This document shows positions 1 through 7,061 of a stretch of 12,539 nt of DNA, in pieces. Numbering within the stretch: the stretch's first letter is position 1; the number at the start of each line of letters is the position of its first letter. The notes beneath the pieces are model-generated. The model worked only from the letters and a program-made list of their open reading frames with translations, did no database searches and was not told where the DNA came from. Source of the DNA: JBNAVY01 sp049700195 (lineage in GTDB: Bacteria; Bacillota; Thermoanaerobacteria; Thermoanaerobacterales; Thermoanaerobacteraceae); contig JBNAVY010000051.1 in NCBI GenBank assembly GCA_049700195.1, forward strand, positions 1-12,539, read 5' to 3'. Both the position numbers and the translations under genes were made by a program.

Positions 1-928
1 TTTCCTGTAATACTTCATTTATCTTTTGTGATATGCTCTTTAAGGAGAGTATCCTGTTGAGATTTTGACCTAACATGGTAAGAGGCTCAACAATATTTTA
101 TTGGCAAGCTGCGCCATAGCTGTCACTGTTCCTAAAGTGATTTCACCTTTTATATTGAAAAACACTCCAATCCCATACGCAACAATCATTAAAATAAAGG
201 TTAATAAGTAACTTATAGCATCTAATAGATTTAAAAATACATTAAATCTAAATTTACTTTGTTCAACATTTTTATTGGCAATTTTAAATCTCTCTACCAT
301 CCTTTTTTTCAACACCAAAGCTCTTTACAATTTCTAATCCTGAAAGTATATTTTTTGTTTCAATGGTATATTCTTCTAAGCTATGAGAAAAAATTTCCCT
401 TAATTTGCTTATTTCCCTGTCTAAAATCCTTGGAACCAAAATACATAAAACTATCAATGCTATTAGTATAAATGTAATTTTATAATCCAAAGCAAATACA
501 GCTACTAAAGACAGTATTGAAATAAATCCACTCTGGACAAGTTGAAAAAAGTTGTGAAAATAATCTTGTTCTACGATTTTTATATCGTTTGAGATAATTG
601 AAATGTATTTGCCCGTGTTTTCTTCATCAAATTCACTCAAATCCTTTCTTAAAATATTGTCAAATAGGGTGTTTTTTAAATACACAAGGGTCTTTTTAAT
701 ATAAGAAAATCTTGAAGCTCTTGCAAGCCAAATTATCATACTGGTAAAAATCAAAAATATTATTGCTATTTCATACACATTATAAAATCTTTCCAAATCA
801 CCTTTAATCGCAGTATCAAAAAACATTTTAAGTATAAATGCAAGAAATACATTCATCAAAGCTACAAGCATTACCAGAAATAGGGTGATGATAAGATCTT
901 TTTTGTACTTGAATAAAAACCTCCTCAT
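1..928 (-). pseudogene. ABC exporter half-transporter, frameshifted and cut by the window edge
   Basis: The membrane domain of an ABC exporter read leftward from ATG at 928, which has a good ribosome site (AAGGGTGA) just upstream. The first frame runs 928-284 and gives several hydrophobic helices (for example LIITLFLVMLVALMNVFLAF near the N terminus), the typical ISNDIKIVEQDY stretch and the ETKNILSGLEIVKSFG coupling region. It then goes out of frame at an A7 tract (303-309) and continues in a second frame (about 318-100: ERFKIANKNVEQSKF, then two more helices). A second shift at an A4 tract (96-99) moves into a third frame that runs off the left edge (NIVEPLTMLGQNLNRILSL). One extra A at each tract restores a single frame. 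The ATP-binding domain would lie outside the window. Inferred role: exporter of cassette 3, following the decayed gene at 951-1218. Either a real pseudogene or sequencing undercalls. Confidence 0.8.
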
Positions 929-950
929 CTTCTCACCCTTTCACAGATAT

Positions 951-1218
951 TTATACTATCATCGGTCTATTCACAACTTCTGTTGTCGCTTTTTTTAAGT
1001 TATTATCCAGATTCTCAAAATCCCCTCTGGTAATATAACTCCCCAACATTTTTTCTATATCTTGCACCTTTTCCTTTTCTACTTTAAGCGTTTCATCTTC
1101 TGTAATAACATCGCCAACAGCAATGTGTTAATTTAAATTCTTTGTAAAGGTACTCTGCAATCTGATGTTTAGAATACTTTTTTTGAGCCGGAAAGGTATA
1201 TATAGCTAGATATCTCAC
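951..1218 (-). pseudogene. Decayed small gene with PqqD-like winged-helix pattern
   Basis: Several short minus-strand segments read as one protein in three frames. About 1240-1185 gives KLSKNSKGEISSYIYLSG; about 1190-1128 gives KKYSKHQIAEYLYKEFKLT; 1127-951 gives AVGDVITEDETLKVEKEK and ends PMIV before TAA. One frame change falls at an A7 tract (1178-1184) and another near 1127. The pattern of a short strand, a Gly, then an helix-turn-helix and a DV motif resembles PqqD/RRE peptide-recognition proteins that present precursors to radical SAM enzymes. That assignment is inference from a weak pattern. The gene lies between the precursor at 1230-1310 and the ABC gene at 928, where such a partner would be expected. 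It does not encode an intact protein as given. Confidence 0.4.
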
Positions 1219-1229
1219 CTTTTGAATTT

Positions 1230-1310
1230 TTACTTAATTTCAACGCCGCATATTTTTGCGAAACCACAAAATGCTGGATTAACGATGGGGTCGAAATTTA
1301 TCTTTCTCAC
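1230..1310 (-). CDS. Short Cys-containing RiPP precursor candidate (26 aa)
   Basis: A 26-codon ORF starting with GTG at 1310, six bases after AGGTG in AGGGGTAGGTG, and ending TAA at 1230-1232. Its core DPIVNPAFCGFAKICG aligns with GPIVVDGCCGALICCG in the precursor at 12383-12478: both begin M-R, share P-I-V, then C-G, then I-C(C)-G. Both lie the same distance downstream of a leader-repeat copy and use the same ribosome-site sequence. That shared position, start and motif is the main argument that so short an ORF is real. No radical SAM gene is present in this cassette, so modification would need a maturase from elsewhere, most plausibly the one at 10905-12359. Alternatively the frame could be the 5' end of the decayed gene that follows, since a different frame continues directly from it. 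Confidence 0.55.
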   Translation of the reverse strand: MRKINFDPIVNPAFCGFAKICGVEIK

Positions 1311-1340
1311 TATTGACACCTACCCCTAAACAATTTTTAT

Positions 1341-1404
1341 GCTGAGCACATCTTAAAACTTTTTTATTTGTATTTACATCAAAGTCCTAAGATGTGCCTT
1401 CAGC
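1341..1404 (-). promoter_or_regulatory. 5'-leader stem-loop, copy A
   Basis: GCTGAGCACATCTTA (1341-1355) pairs with TAAGATGTGCCTTCAGC (1388-1404): nine uninterrupted pairs plus a five-pair base separated by a small bulge. In a minus-strand transcript it lies roughly 30 bases before the precursor start at 1310. No U-run follows, so it is not a standard terminator. The CTTCAGC part can also pair locally with the adjacent CTGAA (1409-1413), giving a mutually exclusive small hairpin. Function is unknown; RNA stability or translation control are the simplest options. Confidence 0.5.
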
Positions 1405-1436
1405 CTGCCTGAAATGTATTTTTGCTTTGCATCTTT

Positions 1437-1583
1437 TTACTTATCTACAACTACTAAATGCCAATCTATTATATCCCTTTCTCTCATTGGTCCTATACTT
1501 TCAACACTTCACATCACACTAAGACACCATGAAGACAGTAAAAGAGTATCTATAGGAAAAATAACTAACAAGTTCCTTCTCAT
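1437..1583 (-). pseudogene. 48-codon leader ORF, interrupted (copy A)
   Basis: Frame opens with ATG at 1583 after GGGAGGCGGGAGAGGC and reads MRRNLLVIF, a hydrophobic N terminus, to TAA at 1437. An in-frame TGA at 1509-1511 interrupts it. The counterpart in copy B has the same 147-base length, ribosome site and terminal stop but a different internal TGA. Together they could be two broken copies of one small secreted or membrane peptide. Most codon differences between the copies change the amino acid, which argues against strong selection on the peptide. The alternative is that it is just untranslated leader. Confidence 0.3.
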
Positions 1584-1599
1584 GCCTCTCCCGCCTCCC

Positions 1600-1668
1600 T
1601 TTACTTTTTCTTCTTTTACCTATATAATATATGGTAAATTAAACAATTTCAACCCGATTTGAATCGGG
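1600..1668. promoter_or_regulatory. Overlapping divergent promoters and palindrome, copy A
   Basis: Plus strand: TTTACT (1600-1605), 17-base spacer, TATAAT (1623-1628), facing the gene at 1684. Minus strand: TTGAAA (1652-1647), 17-base spacer, TATTAT (1629-1624), facing cassette 3. The two -10 elements overlap. A perfect 7-bp palindrome CCCGATT-TG-AATCGGG (1653-1668) adjoins the minus-strand -35 and falls in the 5' leader of the plus-strand gene, a good place for one operator to control both directions. Every element is repeated in copy B. Promoter activity and operator role are inferred from sequence only. Confidence 0.65.
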
Positions 1669-1683
1669 GTGGTGTGTAAAAAA

Positions 1684-1841
1684 ATGGATGAATTCTATTA
1701 TGATTTAGAGACTTCATGGACTCTATTTTAAAGGCTGTAAATCTTTCAGAAATATGTGGACATGAAAAGTTAAAGAAAATGATCATAGAAAATTGCACGA
1801 AAATTTATAATATAGACATGGAAAATTTTCAAAAGCTTTAA
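1684..1841 (+). pseudogene. Internally deleted regulator-like gene remnant (copy A)
   Basis: Begins ATG at 1684 behind GGGGTGGTG with MDEFYYDLE, identical to the start in copy B, then loses homology at 1710. A second frame from ATG 1716 (MDSILKAVNLSEICGHEKLK) runs to TAA at 1839-1841 and reads like the C-terminal tail of a larger protein. The simplest explanation is one gene whose middle has been deleted, leaving about ten N-terminal codons and about forty C-terminal codons. The better-preserved N terminus in copy B (LEAFGNELKDIHKK) resembles the first helix of XRE-type helix-turn-helix regulators, some of which carry C-terminal helical repeats and bind signalling peptides. That family assignment is inference. 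It is transcribed divergently from cassette 3. Confidence 0.5.
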
Positions 1842-1844
1842 TAT

Positions 1845-1889
1845 AAAAAAACAGCGAAGAGTAAAATGTTAGCATTCTACTCCCTGCTG
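1845..1889 (-). terminator. Intrinsic terminator of the cassette 2 transcript
   Basis: On the minus strand a 17-pair stem (1889-1852) has one mismatch and three G-U pairs around a four-base CUAA loop, and is followed directly by seven Ts (1851-1845). The G-U pairs exist only on the minus strand; on the plus strand they become A-C mismatches and no T-run follows. So it terminates leftward transcription from cassette 2 and separates it from cassette 3. Confidence 0.85.
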
Positions 1890-1927
1890 ACTATAAAATC
1901 ATCGGTTCTGCCGCTCTTTAATTTCCC

Positions 1928-2200
1928 TTAATTATTTGTAGGAACTTTCTTGGAGTTATCCCTTATCCCTTCCACAAATTTAGAAATACTCACTTCTGTA
2001 TAACCCAATTCTTCCACCTTTGTTTAGTTTCTTTTGTTGTTTCAAATAATTCTTTCACAATTCTCATTCTCTTTTGAATAAGATATTCTATAAAATCTAA
2101 AACTTCTTTTTTGGCATTTTTAGGCAACATCCCTGCGTTTTAATAAATAATTATCATCAAGTTTATCATTATCAAAATTTGTCATTTTAAACACAACCAT
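1928..2200 (-). pseudogene. Frameshifted small gene with DUF2281-like motif
   Basis: Three minus-strand frame segments read as one small protein: from ATG 2200 (or 2185) MTNFDNDKLDDNYLLK, then LPKNAKKEVLDFIEYLIQK in a second frame, then KVEELGYTEVSISKFVEGI in a third, ending NN and TAA at 1928-1930. The LPxxAKKEVLDFIEYL motif is typical of DUF2281-type proteins, short antitoxin-like proteins often paired with PIN toxins; the match is from motif memory only. No toxin gene lies beside it. There are two frameshifts and no clear ribosome site, so it is probably dead. It sits between the cassette 2 genes and the terminator. Confidence 0.45.
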
Positions 2201-2258
2201 TACAGATTTCTTAATTATATTCTAATACATTCTAACAATTACTAAAATTCAAACTTTA

Positions 2259-2349
2259 TCACTTTTCAAGAGACTTAATTATTTACACTGTCTTTTGTTC
2301 TAATATTTCTGCTCTTACTTCTGGATGCTTGACATTTGTATGAGGTGGA
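2259..2349 (-). pseudogene. Remnant of an S41 peptidase C terminus
   Basis: The minus strand reads HPEVRAEILEQKTV, a TAA, then IIKSLEK and TGA (2259-2261). It matches the last residues of the intact S41 peptidase at 5661-7034 (YPEVRAEILKQKTVELIKS). The DNA is also clearly similar to about 5680-5757. Only the extreme 3' end remains, so it marks a second, lost copy of the peptidase, and cassette 2 or a neighbour was once duplicated and then collapsed. Sequence between 2201 and 2258 shows nothing else I can name. Confidence 0.75.
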
Positions 2350-2376
2350 TTGTTTTATGCTTACCTTATTGTAAAC

Positions 2377-2856
2377 TCAATATTCTCCATTATTATACGC
2401 ATCCAAATAGCCCAAGTAAGCATAGAACATAGGTGTTTTGTTTTTATAATCAAACTCACTAATTCCTTGTTCAATGAATAATTCTAAAAGCAATCTGTTA
2501 CAATTTGAATGGATGTATCCTGTTTTTGTTTCAAAAACAACATAAATTATATCATCTTTTTCATTATTGGATATGTGCGCATAATTGGACTGATAGTACA
2601 AATTACTTTTATAATTTTTGGAAAGTTTGTATGCAATGAAATTCAATTCATCAGCAGTGAGATTCAATTGCTGATTTCGCAAAGAATGAACGACATTAAA
2701 TAAAATGTGCTGCATAATAGATTTTGGCAAGTCTGTTATAGAAATTTCTATGATATCCACTTTCTGTTTCAAGAAATCAATTAGCTCTTCAATACTTTTT
2801 TCACCAGGAGTAATTTTATGTTTATATTTTTTTACTAAGTTCTCTTTGTTATTCAT
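2377..2856 (-). CDS. Hypothetical protein, 159 aa
   Basis: Start ATG at 2856 has a strong ribosome site (AAAGGAGC, seven bases upstream), so the frame is very likely real. I do not recognise the family. The protein is soluble in appearance, with no signal peptide or membrane helix. The first 30 residues are lysine- and glutamate-rich, the middle (DLPKSIMQHILFNVVHSLRN) looks helical, and the C-terminal third is rich in Tyr and Asn, ending YLGYLDAYNNGEY. It follows 2897-3202 after a 40-base gap and is the last intact gene of cassette 2. Position at the end of a peptide operon would suit an immunity or accessory protein, but nothing in the sequence shows that. Confidence 0.75.
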   Translation of the reverse strand: MNNKENLVKKYKHKITPGEKSIEELIDFLKQKVDIIEISITDLPKSIMQHILFNVVHSLRNQQLNLTADELNFIAYKLSKNYKSNLYYQSNYAHISNNEKDDIIYVVFETKTGYIHSNCNRLLLELFIEQGISEFDYKNKTPMFYAYLGYLDAYNNGEY

Positions 2857-2896
2857 TGTCTTAGCTCCTTTTCATTGAAAAGTTTTAATTCTTTAT

Positions 2897-3202
2897 TTAG
2901 TTTATTGTAACTGTACCTGTAAATGTTAGTGCTGAAAGCCAGCCACCAGAAGTCAGATTATACCCCTGTAAATCCTTAACACTTACCTTTACCTTATTAA
3001 CATGAGTTGGTATTGTAGCATATCCAATAAAAACTGTACCTACGCTGGAGACACCAGTATAGTATGTACTGTACGTCTTCCCATCCCCAAATGTTGCATA
3101 CGTTTTTGGAAAGAGAAAGCTGGTATCCTCTATGGTTAAAGATTTGAAACGCCAAGCGTAATTTTTTCGTTTCTCTGGTATTTCACACAAATTCTTTTTC
3201 AT
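2897..3202 (-). CDS. Hypothetical beta-rich protein, 101 aa
   Basis: Its ATG overlaps the TGA stop of the ABC remnant upstream (ATGA, 3199-3202), so translation is probably coupled. I do not recognise it. After a charged N terminus (MKKNLCEIPEKRKNYAWRFK) with no signal peptide, the rest is rich in Thr, Val, Ser, Tyr and Gly in alternating patterns (GVSSVGTVFIGYATIP; LSALTFTGTVTI), which suggests a beta-sandwich. It could be the C-terminal piece of a once larger extracellular-type protein fused behind a new start, or an intact small operon protein. It lies between the exporter genes and the 159-residue protein. An immunity role is only a guess from position. Confidence 0.6.
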   Translation of the reverse strand: MKKNLCEIPEKRKNYAWRFKSLTIEDTSFLFPKTYATFGDGKTYSTYYTGVSSVGTVFIGYATIPTHVNKVKVSVKDLQGYNLTSGGWLSALTFTGTVTIN

Positions 3203-3993
3203 ACAGTTTCTTCTACAGTCTCAATCTCTTCTTTCTCATCAATCCCATAATTATACATATAATAGAAATACCCTCTCTTCTCTAATAGCTCATCTAATGT
3301 ACCTCTTTCAATGATTTCTCCATCCATCATTACAAATATTTCATCATACCTTTTAAGTATATCCGGGTCTAGTTTATGGGTTACAGCAAGCACTGTCGCA
3401 TCTAAATTTATAAGTGTCCTCTCTATATCGCTTGCCGTAATTTTGTCTAAAGCCGCCGTAGCTTCATCTATAAGCAGTATTTCAGCTTTCTTGATTAACG
3501 CTCTTGCAATTGCTATCCTCTGTCTCTCTCCTCCCGATAGTTCTACTTCCCCTTCCCCTACTATTGTATCGAGCCCTTTGGGTAGTTTCTCAACAACCTA
3601 AATTAAACCAGATTGTTTCAACGCTTCATTATGTTCCTTTTCACTGCATTCACTGTACAGACAAATGTTATTCTTTAATGTGTCACCAAACATAAAGACG
3701 CTCTGCTGTATAATACTAACTTTGCTGTAATAGGAGGCAGGGGCAAATTCTCTTATGTCTACTCCGTCAATTAGCACTTGCCCTTCATAATCCGTAATGT
3801 GATTTAATAAGACTTTAAGCAGTGTGGTCTTCCAGCATCCGCTTTCTCCAACCAATGTATACTTTTTTCCTTTATCAAGTTTTATATTTATGTTTGACAA
3901 AGCATTCCTCTTCCCATCGTAGGAAAAGGTTAAGTTCTTGATTTCTATAGAATTTCTAAATTCAAAACTTGTGAAACTTCTTACACCAAACAT
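3199..3993 (-). pseudogene. ABC ATP-binding domain without membrane domain, amber stop inside
   Basis: One frame of 265 codons from ATG 3993 (ribosome site AAAGGTGG) to TGA 3199, interrupted only by TAG at 3598-3600. It covers a single nucleotide-binding domain. The Walker A is GESGCWKTT, with Trp where the second-to-last glycine of GxxGxGK should be. The Q-loop is SIIQQSVFMFG, the signature LSGGERQR, the Walker B ILLIDEATAALD, and the switch His lies in AVTHKLD. The amber falls between Q-loop and signature. The usual N-terminal membrane domain is missing: the frame begins about 17 residues before the domain and overlaps the end of the complete ABC gene by 13 bases, which suggests a deletion fused them. 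With the Trp and the stop, it is unlikely to be an active ATPase unless it forms part of a heterodimer after read-through. Confidence 0.8.
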
Positions 3994-5639
3994 TCCACCT
4001 TTTTAGAAATTCTATTTAAATCTATCACTTCATCCGCTATATTTAAAAACTCTTGGTTATGAGTAACAATTAAAATTATTTTTTCTTTCTTGAGTGCTGT
4101 TAGCATAGATTTTAATTTCTCAATACTAACAACATCTAAGGCAGACGTGGGCTCATCTAACACTATAACATCTGGATCTTTTAAAAATGTCCTGGCAATC
4201 GCTATCTTTAATTTTTCTCCTCCTGAAATGTTGCTGGAATCTCCATTTAGTTTTGTATTTAATCCTTCATGAAATTTATCTATATTTACATTTAAATCTT
4301 TTAGCAGTTTATCAATAGTTTTATAATCGCAAACCTCCACCCCATATATTAAGTTATTGATAATTGTGTCATTAACTAATTTTGGTTCCTGTTTAGTAAC
4401 TCCAATGATTTTTCTCCTAATGTAATACATGTCTAGTTCCTTAAGTTCTATTGAATTGTAGCATATTTCACCCGAATAGTAATTTACTAAAATCCCAAGA
4501 ATTACATTAATGAGAGTACTTTTGCCGGTTCCATTATCACCTACAATGCAGTATATTTTCCCTTTTTCAAATTCATAATTGAAATCGTGTATAATTTTTT
4601 TAGAGTCGTCATAAGCAAAGGAAACATTTTTAAGCTCAATAGTGTCTATCCCTTCTAATCTGATAGTACCATTTATCTCTTGGGGCTCATCTAATATTTG
4701 TCTTAATCTATCGTAGGAAACTAAAGCATCTTGATATGACTTACCCAAATTTAAAAAGTATCCTACACTTCCTATCATCATCGAAAAATAGCTACTAATT
4801 ATCGTAAAATCTCCTATTGTTAAATTTCCATTTATTATTTCCATTCCGCCAACAAAAAATATTATTACTCTTGCAATAGTAGTCACCATTGAATTGCTGC
4901 TATTAAAAAGATAAGAAACTTTTGTATACCTCAGCAATGAATTAAACATTTTTTCAAATGCGCTATTTAATCTTTCCCTTTCTTCCTTAAAAGTGGCATT
5001 TAGTTTTATGACTTTTACATTTTGCAAATTATCATTCATTTTTGAAAAGAATTCGTTCTGTTTTTCTTTTAATTCATAGCCTCGTATATATAAGGGTTTT
5101 CTAAACACAAAGTAAAGAAATATATATAAAGGAATCAAAGCCATTAATTCTAAAGTTAATTTGGCATTTATTCTCATGGAAATATAAGCCAAGAAAATAA
5201 TAGTTAAAGCATTAGTAAGAATATCTAGCATATTGGCTAATACAAAAGAAACTACTGTATTGCTGTCAGAGTTTATTCTTTGATTTAGATATGCACTATC
5301 TACTCCTTTAAAGTAAAGAATAGGCAATTTGGTTACATGGTCCAATACGTAAAAGTTTAAGTCTGTCATTGATTTGGTCTGAATTTTAACATAGGTATAG
5401 CTCACTATAAAAGAAGTGAATATAGTGGTTATGCCAATCAATATTATCTTTACTGTAAAATCGTAAATTACTTTGAAATCTTTACTCTGCAATAGAAGGT
5501 CAATATAATTACCTGTAATGTAAGGCACTATAATTGACATGAGCCATCCAATGATACTAAAAAACAGAAATACTATCAGAGGGCTTTTGTACTTAAATAT
5601 AAATTTTTTAACAAAGTTAAATATTTTCATATTGATCAA
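3981..5639 (-). CDS. ABC exporter half-transporter (membrane + ATPase)
   Basis: A complete 552-residue (or 549 from ATG 5630) exporter. About six hydrophobic segments lie in residues 15-295 and an ATP-binding domain follows from about 330. Walker A is GDNGTGKST (367-375), the Q-loop Gln is at 417, the signature is ISGGE (471-475), Walker B is VIVLDEPT (491-498) and the switch His is at 527. All key residues are present, so it should be active as a homodimer or with a partner. No N-terminal C39 peptidase domain is present, so leader removal must come from another protein; the S41 peptidase 21 bases upstream is the obvious candidate. Inferred job: export of the mature product of the 7108-7305 precursor. 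TTG 5639 or ATG 5630 may start it; GAGAG upstream fits either. Confidence 0.93.
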   Translation of the reverse strand: MINMKIFNFVKKFIFKYKSPLIVFLFFSIIGWLMSIIVPYITGNYIDLLLQSKDFKVIYDFTVKIILIGITTIFTSFIVSYTYVKIQTKSMTDLNFYVLDHVTKLPILYFKGVDSAYLNQRINSDSNTVVSFVLANMLDILTNALTIIFLAYISMRINAKLTLELMALIPLYIFLYFVFRKPLYIRGYELKEKQNEFFSKMNDNLQNVKVIKLNATFKEERERLNSAFEKMFNSLLRYTKVSYLFNSSNSMVTTIARVIIFFVGGMEIINGNLTIGDFTIISSYFSMMIGSVGYFLNLGKSYQDALVSYDRLRQILDEPQEINGTIRLEGIDTIELKNVSFAYDDSKKIIHDFNYEFEKGKIYCIVGDNGTGKSTLINVILGILVNYYSGEICYNSIELKELDMYYIRRKIIGVTKQEPKLVNDTIINNLIYGVEVCDYKTIDKLLKDLNVNIDKFHEGLNTKLNGDSSNISGGEKLKIAIARTFLKDPDVIVLDEPTSALDVVSIEKLKSMLTALKKEKIILIVTHNQEFLNIADEVIDLNRISKKVECLV

Positions 5640-5660
5640 CTCTCTTGAATTTTTTAGAAA

Positions 5661-7034
5661 TTACTTCTCTTTTCCTAAAGATTTAATTAATTCAACTGTC
5701 TTTTGCTTCAATATTTCTGCTCTTACTTCTGGATAGCCAGCATTTGTATCTGGAACGTCTAATTCTATGTCCGGTTTTACACCTTCTATAAAAAATGAAC
5801 TCCCGTCTCGGTTTAAAACTGTGCCGGCTTCAAATCTCACAATCAATCCACTGTTGGGAAGCCTCATATATGAGGTAAGTGAACCATCTCCTGAAGTACT
5901 TCTCCCTATCAATGTAACAAAACCAGTTTCTTTGCAGAACATGGCAAATCTTGTGGCTGCAGAAAAAGTTCCTCTGTCTATTATTAGAAATATCTTCCCT
6001 TTGAAATTTACATATTCATTTGATTTGAAAAACTTTTCTATGTAGTTTTCATTTTGTTTAGATAGGTTTTCTTTAAATTCATAGATTGTAAAATCTTTTT
6101 TCATCTTTTCTGAAAGTTTATCGTATATAGGACTCTCTTTGAATTTATCTTTGTCATAGAATATTACATACCTCTCGAAATTTTTTTTCGTATACTCTCC
6201 CTTTCTCGATAGATAAAACCATGTACTCTTATCCTCAGAATATTTGAAACCTTTTTCTCCTATCAGTGGAACTACTATAGCATCTATCCAGTAGTCTGAA
6301 GAACCTCCTTCATTTCCACTAATGTCTATAATTAAATAAGGATAATCTTTGATAGATTTTAAAAAGTTGTATATTTCTTTTTTCTCTTCCTGATAATTTT
6401 TACTGTTCTGATCTTTATCTATCAAAAAAGAACTAACTCTTAAATACGCTATTTTATCCTCTTCTAAAATTTCTGTTTTTATATTTTTCTGTCCTCTCCT
6501 TATTTGAACAAAAAAGCTACTATTATAATTGGGATTTACACTTCCTAGCAATTTACTCCATTTTTCATAATTTTTCTTGGAATCTTTAAATATTTTTATA
6601 AAAGGCTTAAATTCAATAAAATCTCTTATCTCTTCATCTTCGATTAACTTTAAAAGATAATTAAAATAGCTAGGACTTGCTACATAAAGGTGCCCATCAT
6701 GCAAATTCCGTAAAATTTCATTTAATTTATTATAAAACTCAATATTATTCCTTGTATTTTTTATCTCTTCTATAAACTCTTCCTTATAGGCTAGCCAGTC
6801 GTAGCCGTACATTTTCTTTACTTCATAAAAATGCGCGTAATTGTCTTTTAAAATGTCATACATATACTCAAAATCTTCTATCTTTTCTTTCTCTGTTAAA
6901 TCTTTTAATTCCTTTGATGCAAATAAAGTGTTTGAAGTATATATACCGGTAAAAAATCCTGTTGAAAATATCAGAATCAATAAAAATATCAAAGTAATTG
7001 TAGAAATTGACAGTTTCTTACCCAACAGTATCAC
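5661..7034 (-). CDS. Membrane-anchored S41 family serine peptidase
   Basis: 457 residues. An N-terminal transmembrane segment (about 9-31) anchors a domain that would lie outside the membrane. S41 (C-terminal-processing/tricorn-type) features seen: LHDGHLYV (111-118), the IIDISGNEGG strand and turn (235-244), the nucleophile region GTFSAA with Ser358, and the EGVKPDIEL tail (417-425). No PDZ domain is obvious. In RiPP clusters S41 proteases can trim leaders or mature peptides; here it sits between precursor and exporter, so leader removal is the natural inference. GTG at 7034 is only about two bases from AAAGGAT; TTG 7025, about ten bases away and giving MGKKLSIST, may be the true start. A second copy of its C terminus survives at 2259-2349. 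Confidence 0.9.
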   Translation of the reverse strand: MILLGKKLSISTITLIFLLILIFSTGFFTGIYTSNTLFASKELKDLTEKEKIEDFEYMYDILKDNYAHFYEVKKMYGYDWLAYKEEFIEEIKNTRNNIEFYNKLNEILRNLHDGHLYVASPSYFNYLLKLIEDEEIRDFIEFKPFIKIFKDSKKNYEKWSKLLGSVNPNYNSSFFVQIRRGQKNIKTEILEEDKIAYLRVSSFLIDKDQNSKNYQEEKKEIYNFLKSIKDYPYLIIDISGNEGGSSDYWIDAIVVPLIGEKGFKYSEDKSTWFYLSRKGEYTKKNFERYVIFYDKDKFKESPIYDKLSEKMKKDFTIYEFKENLSKQNENYIEKFFKSNEYVNFKGKIFLIIDRGTFSAATRFAMFCKETGFVTLIGRSTSGDGSLTSYMRLPNSGLIVRFEAGTVLNRDGSSFFIEGVKPDIELDVPDTNAGYPEVRAEILKQKTVELIKSLGKEK

Positions 7035-7061
7035 ATCCTTTTAGTGGCATCTGGCAAAGGC

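Larger units (their letters stand above)
1317..1710. repeat. Leader repeat, copy A
   Basis: About 390 bp nearly identical to 8730-9110 and, at its left end, to 12485-12539. From left to right it holds a stem-loop (1341-1404), a 48-codon minus-strand frame (1437-1583), a pair of overlapping divergent promoters (1600-1652), a palindrome (1653-1668) and the first nine codons of a plus-strand gene (from 1684). Similarity to copy B stops abruptly at GATTTAGAG (1710). All three copies sit immediately upstream, on the minus strand, of a peptide-modification cassette, so it behaves as a duplicated control region rather than a transposon. No transposase or terminal inverted repeats were seen. Confidence 0.85.

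Noticed and set aside
1414..1662. Plus-strand 82-codon frame inside leader copy A, and the related 104-codon frame at 8747-9061 in copy B
   Set aside because: Open in both copies, but no ribosome site, it runs through both promoters and the palindrome, and the differences between copies are mostly amino-acid changing. More likely a chance open frame opposite the leader.
1653..1668. CCCGATT/AATCGGG palindrome as an intrinsic terminator
   Set aside because: The stem is only seven pairs and no T-run follows on either strand; its place beside the -35 fits an operator better.
1317..1710. Leader repeat as an insertion sequence or MITE
   Set aside because: No terminal inverted repeats, no target duplications that I can see, no transposase, and all three copies have the same orientation and place relative to peptide operons.
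3598..3600. TAG read as pyrrolysine in the ABC remnant
   Set aside because: No sign of a pyrrolysine system here, and the same gene has other defects (missing membrane domain, Trp in Walker A), so simple decay is more likely.
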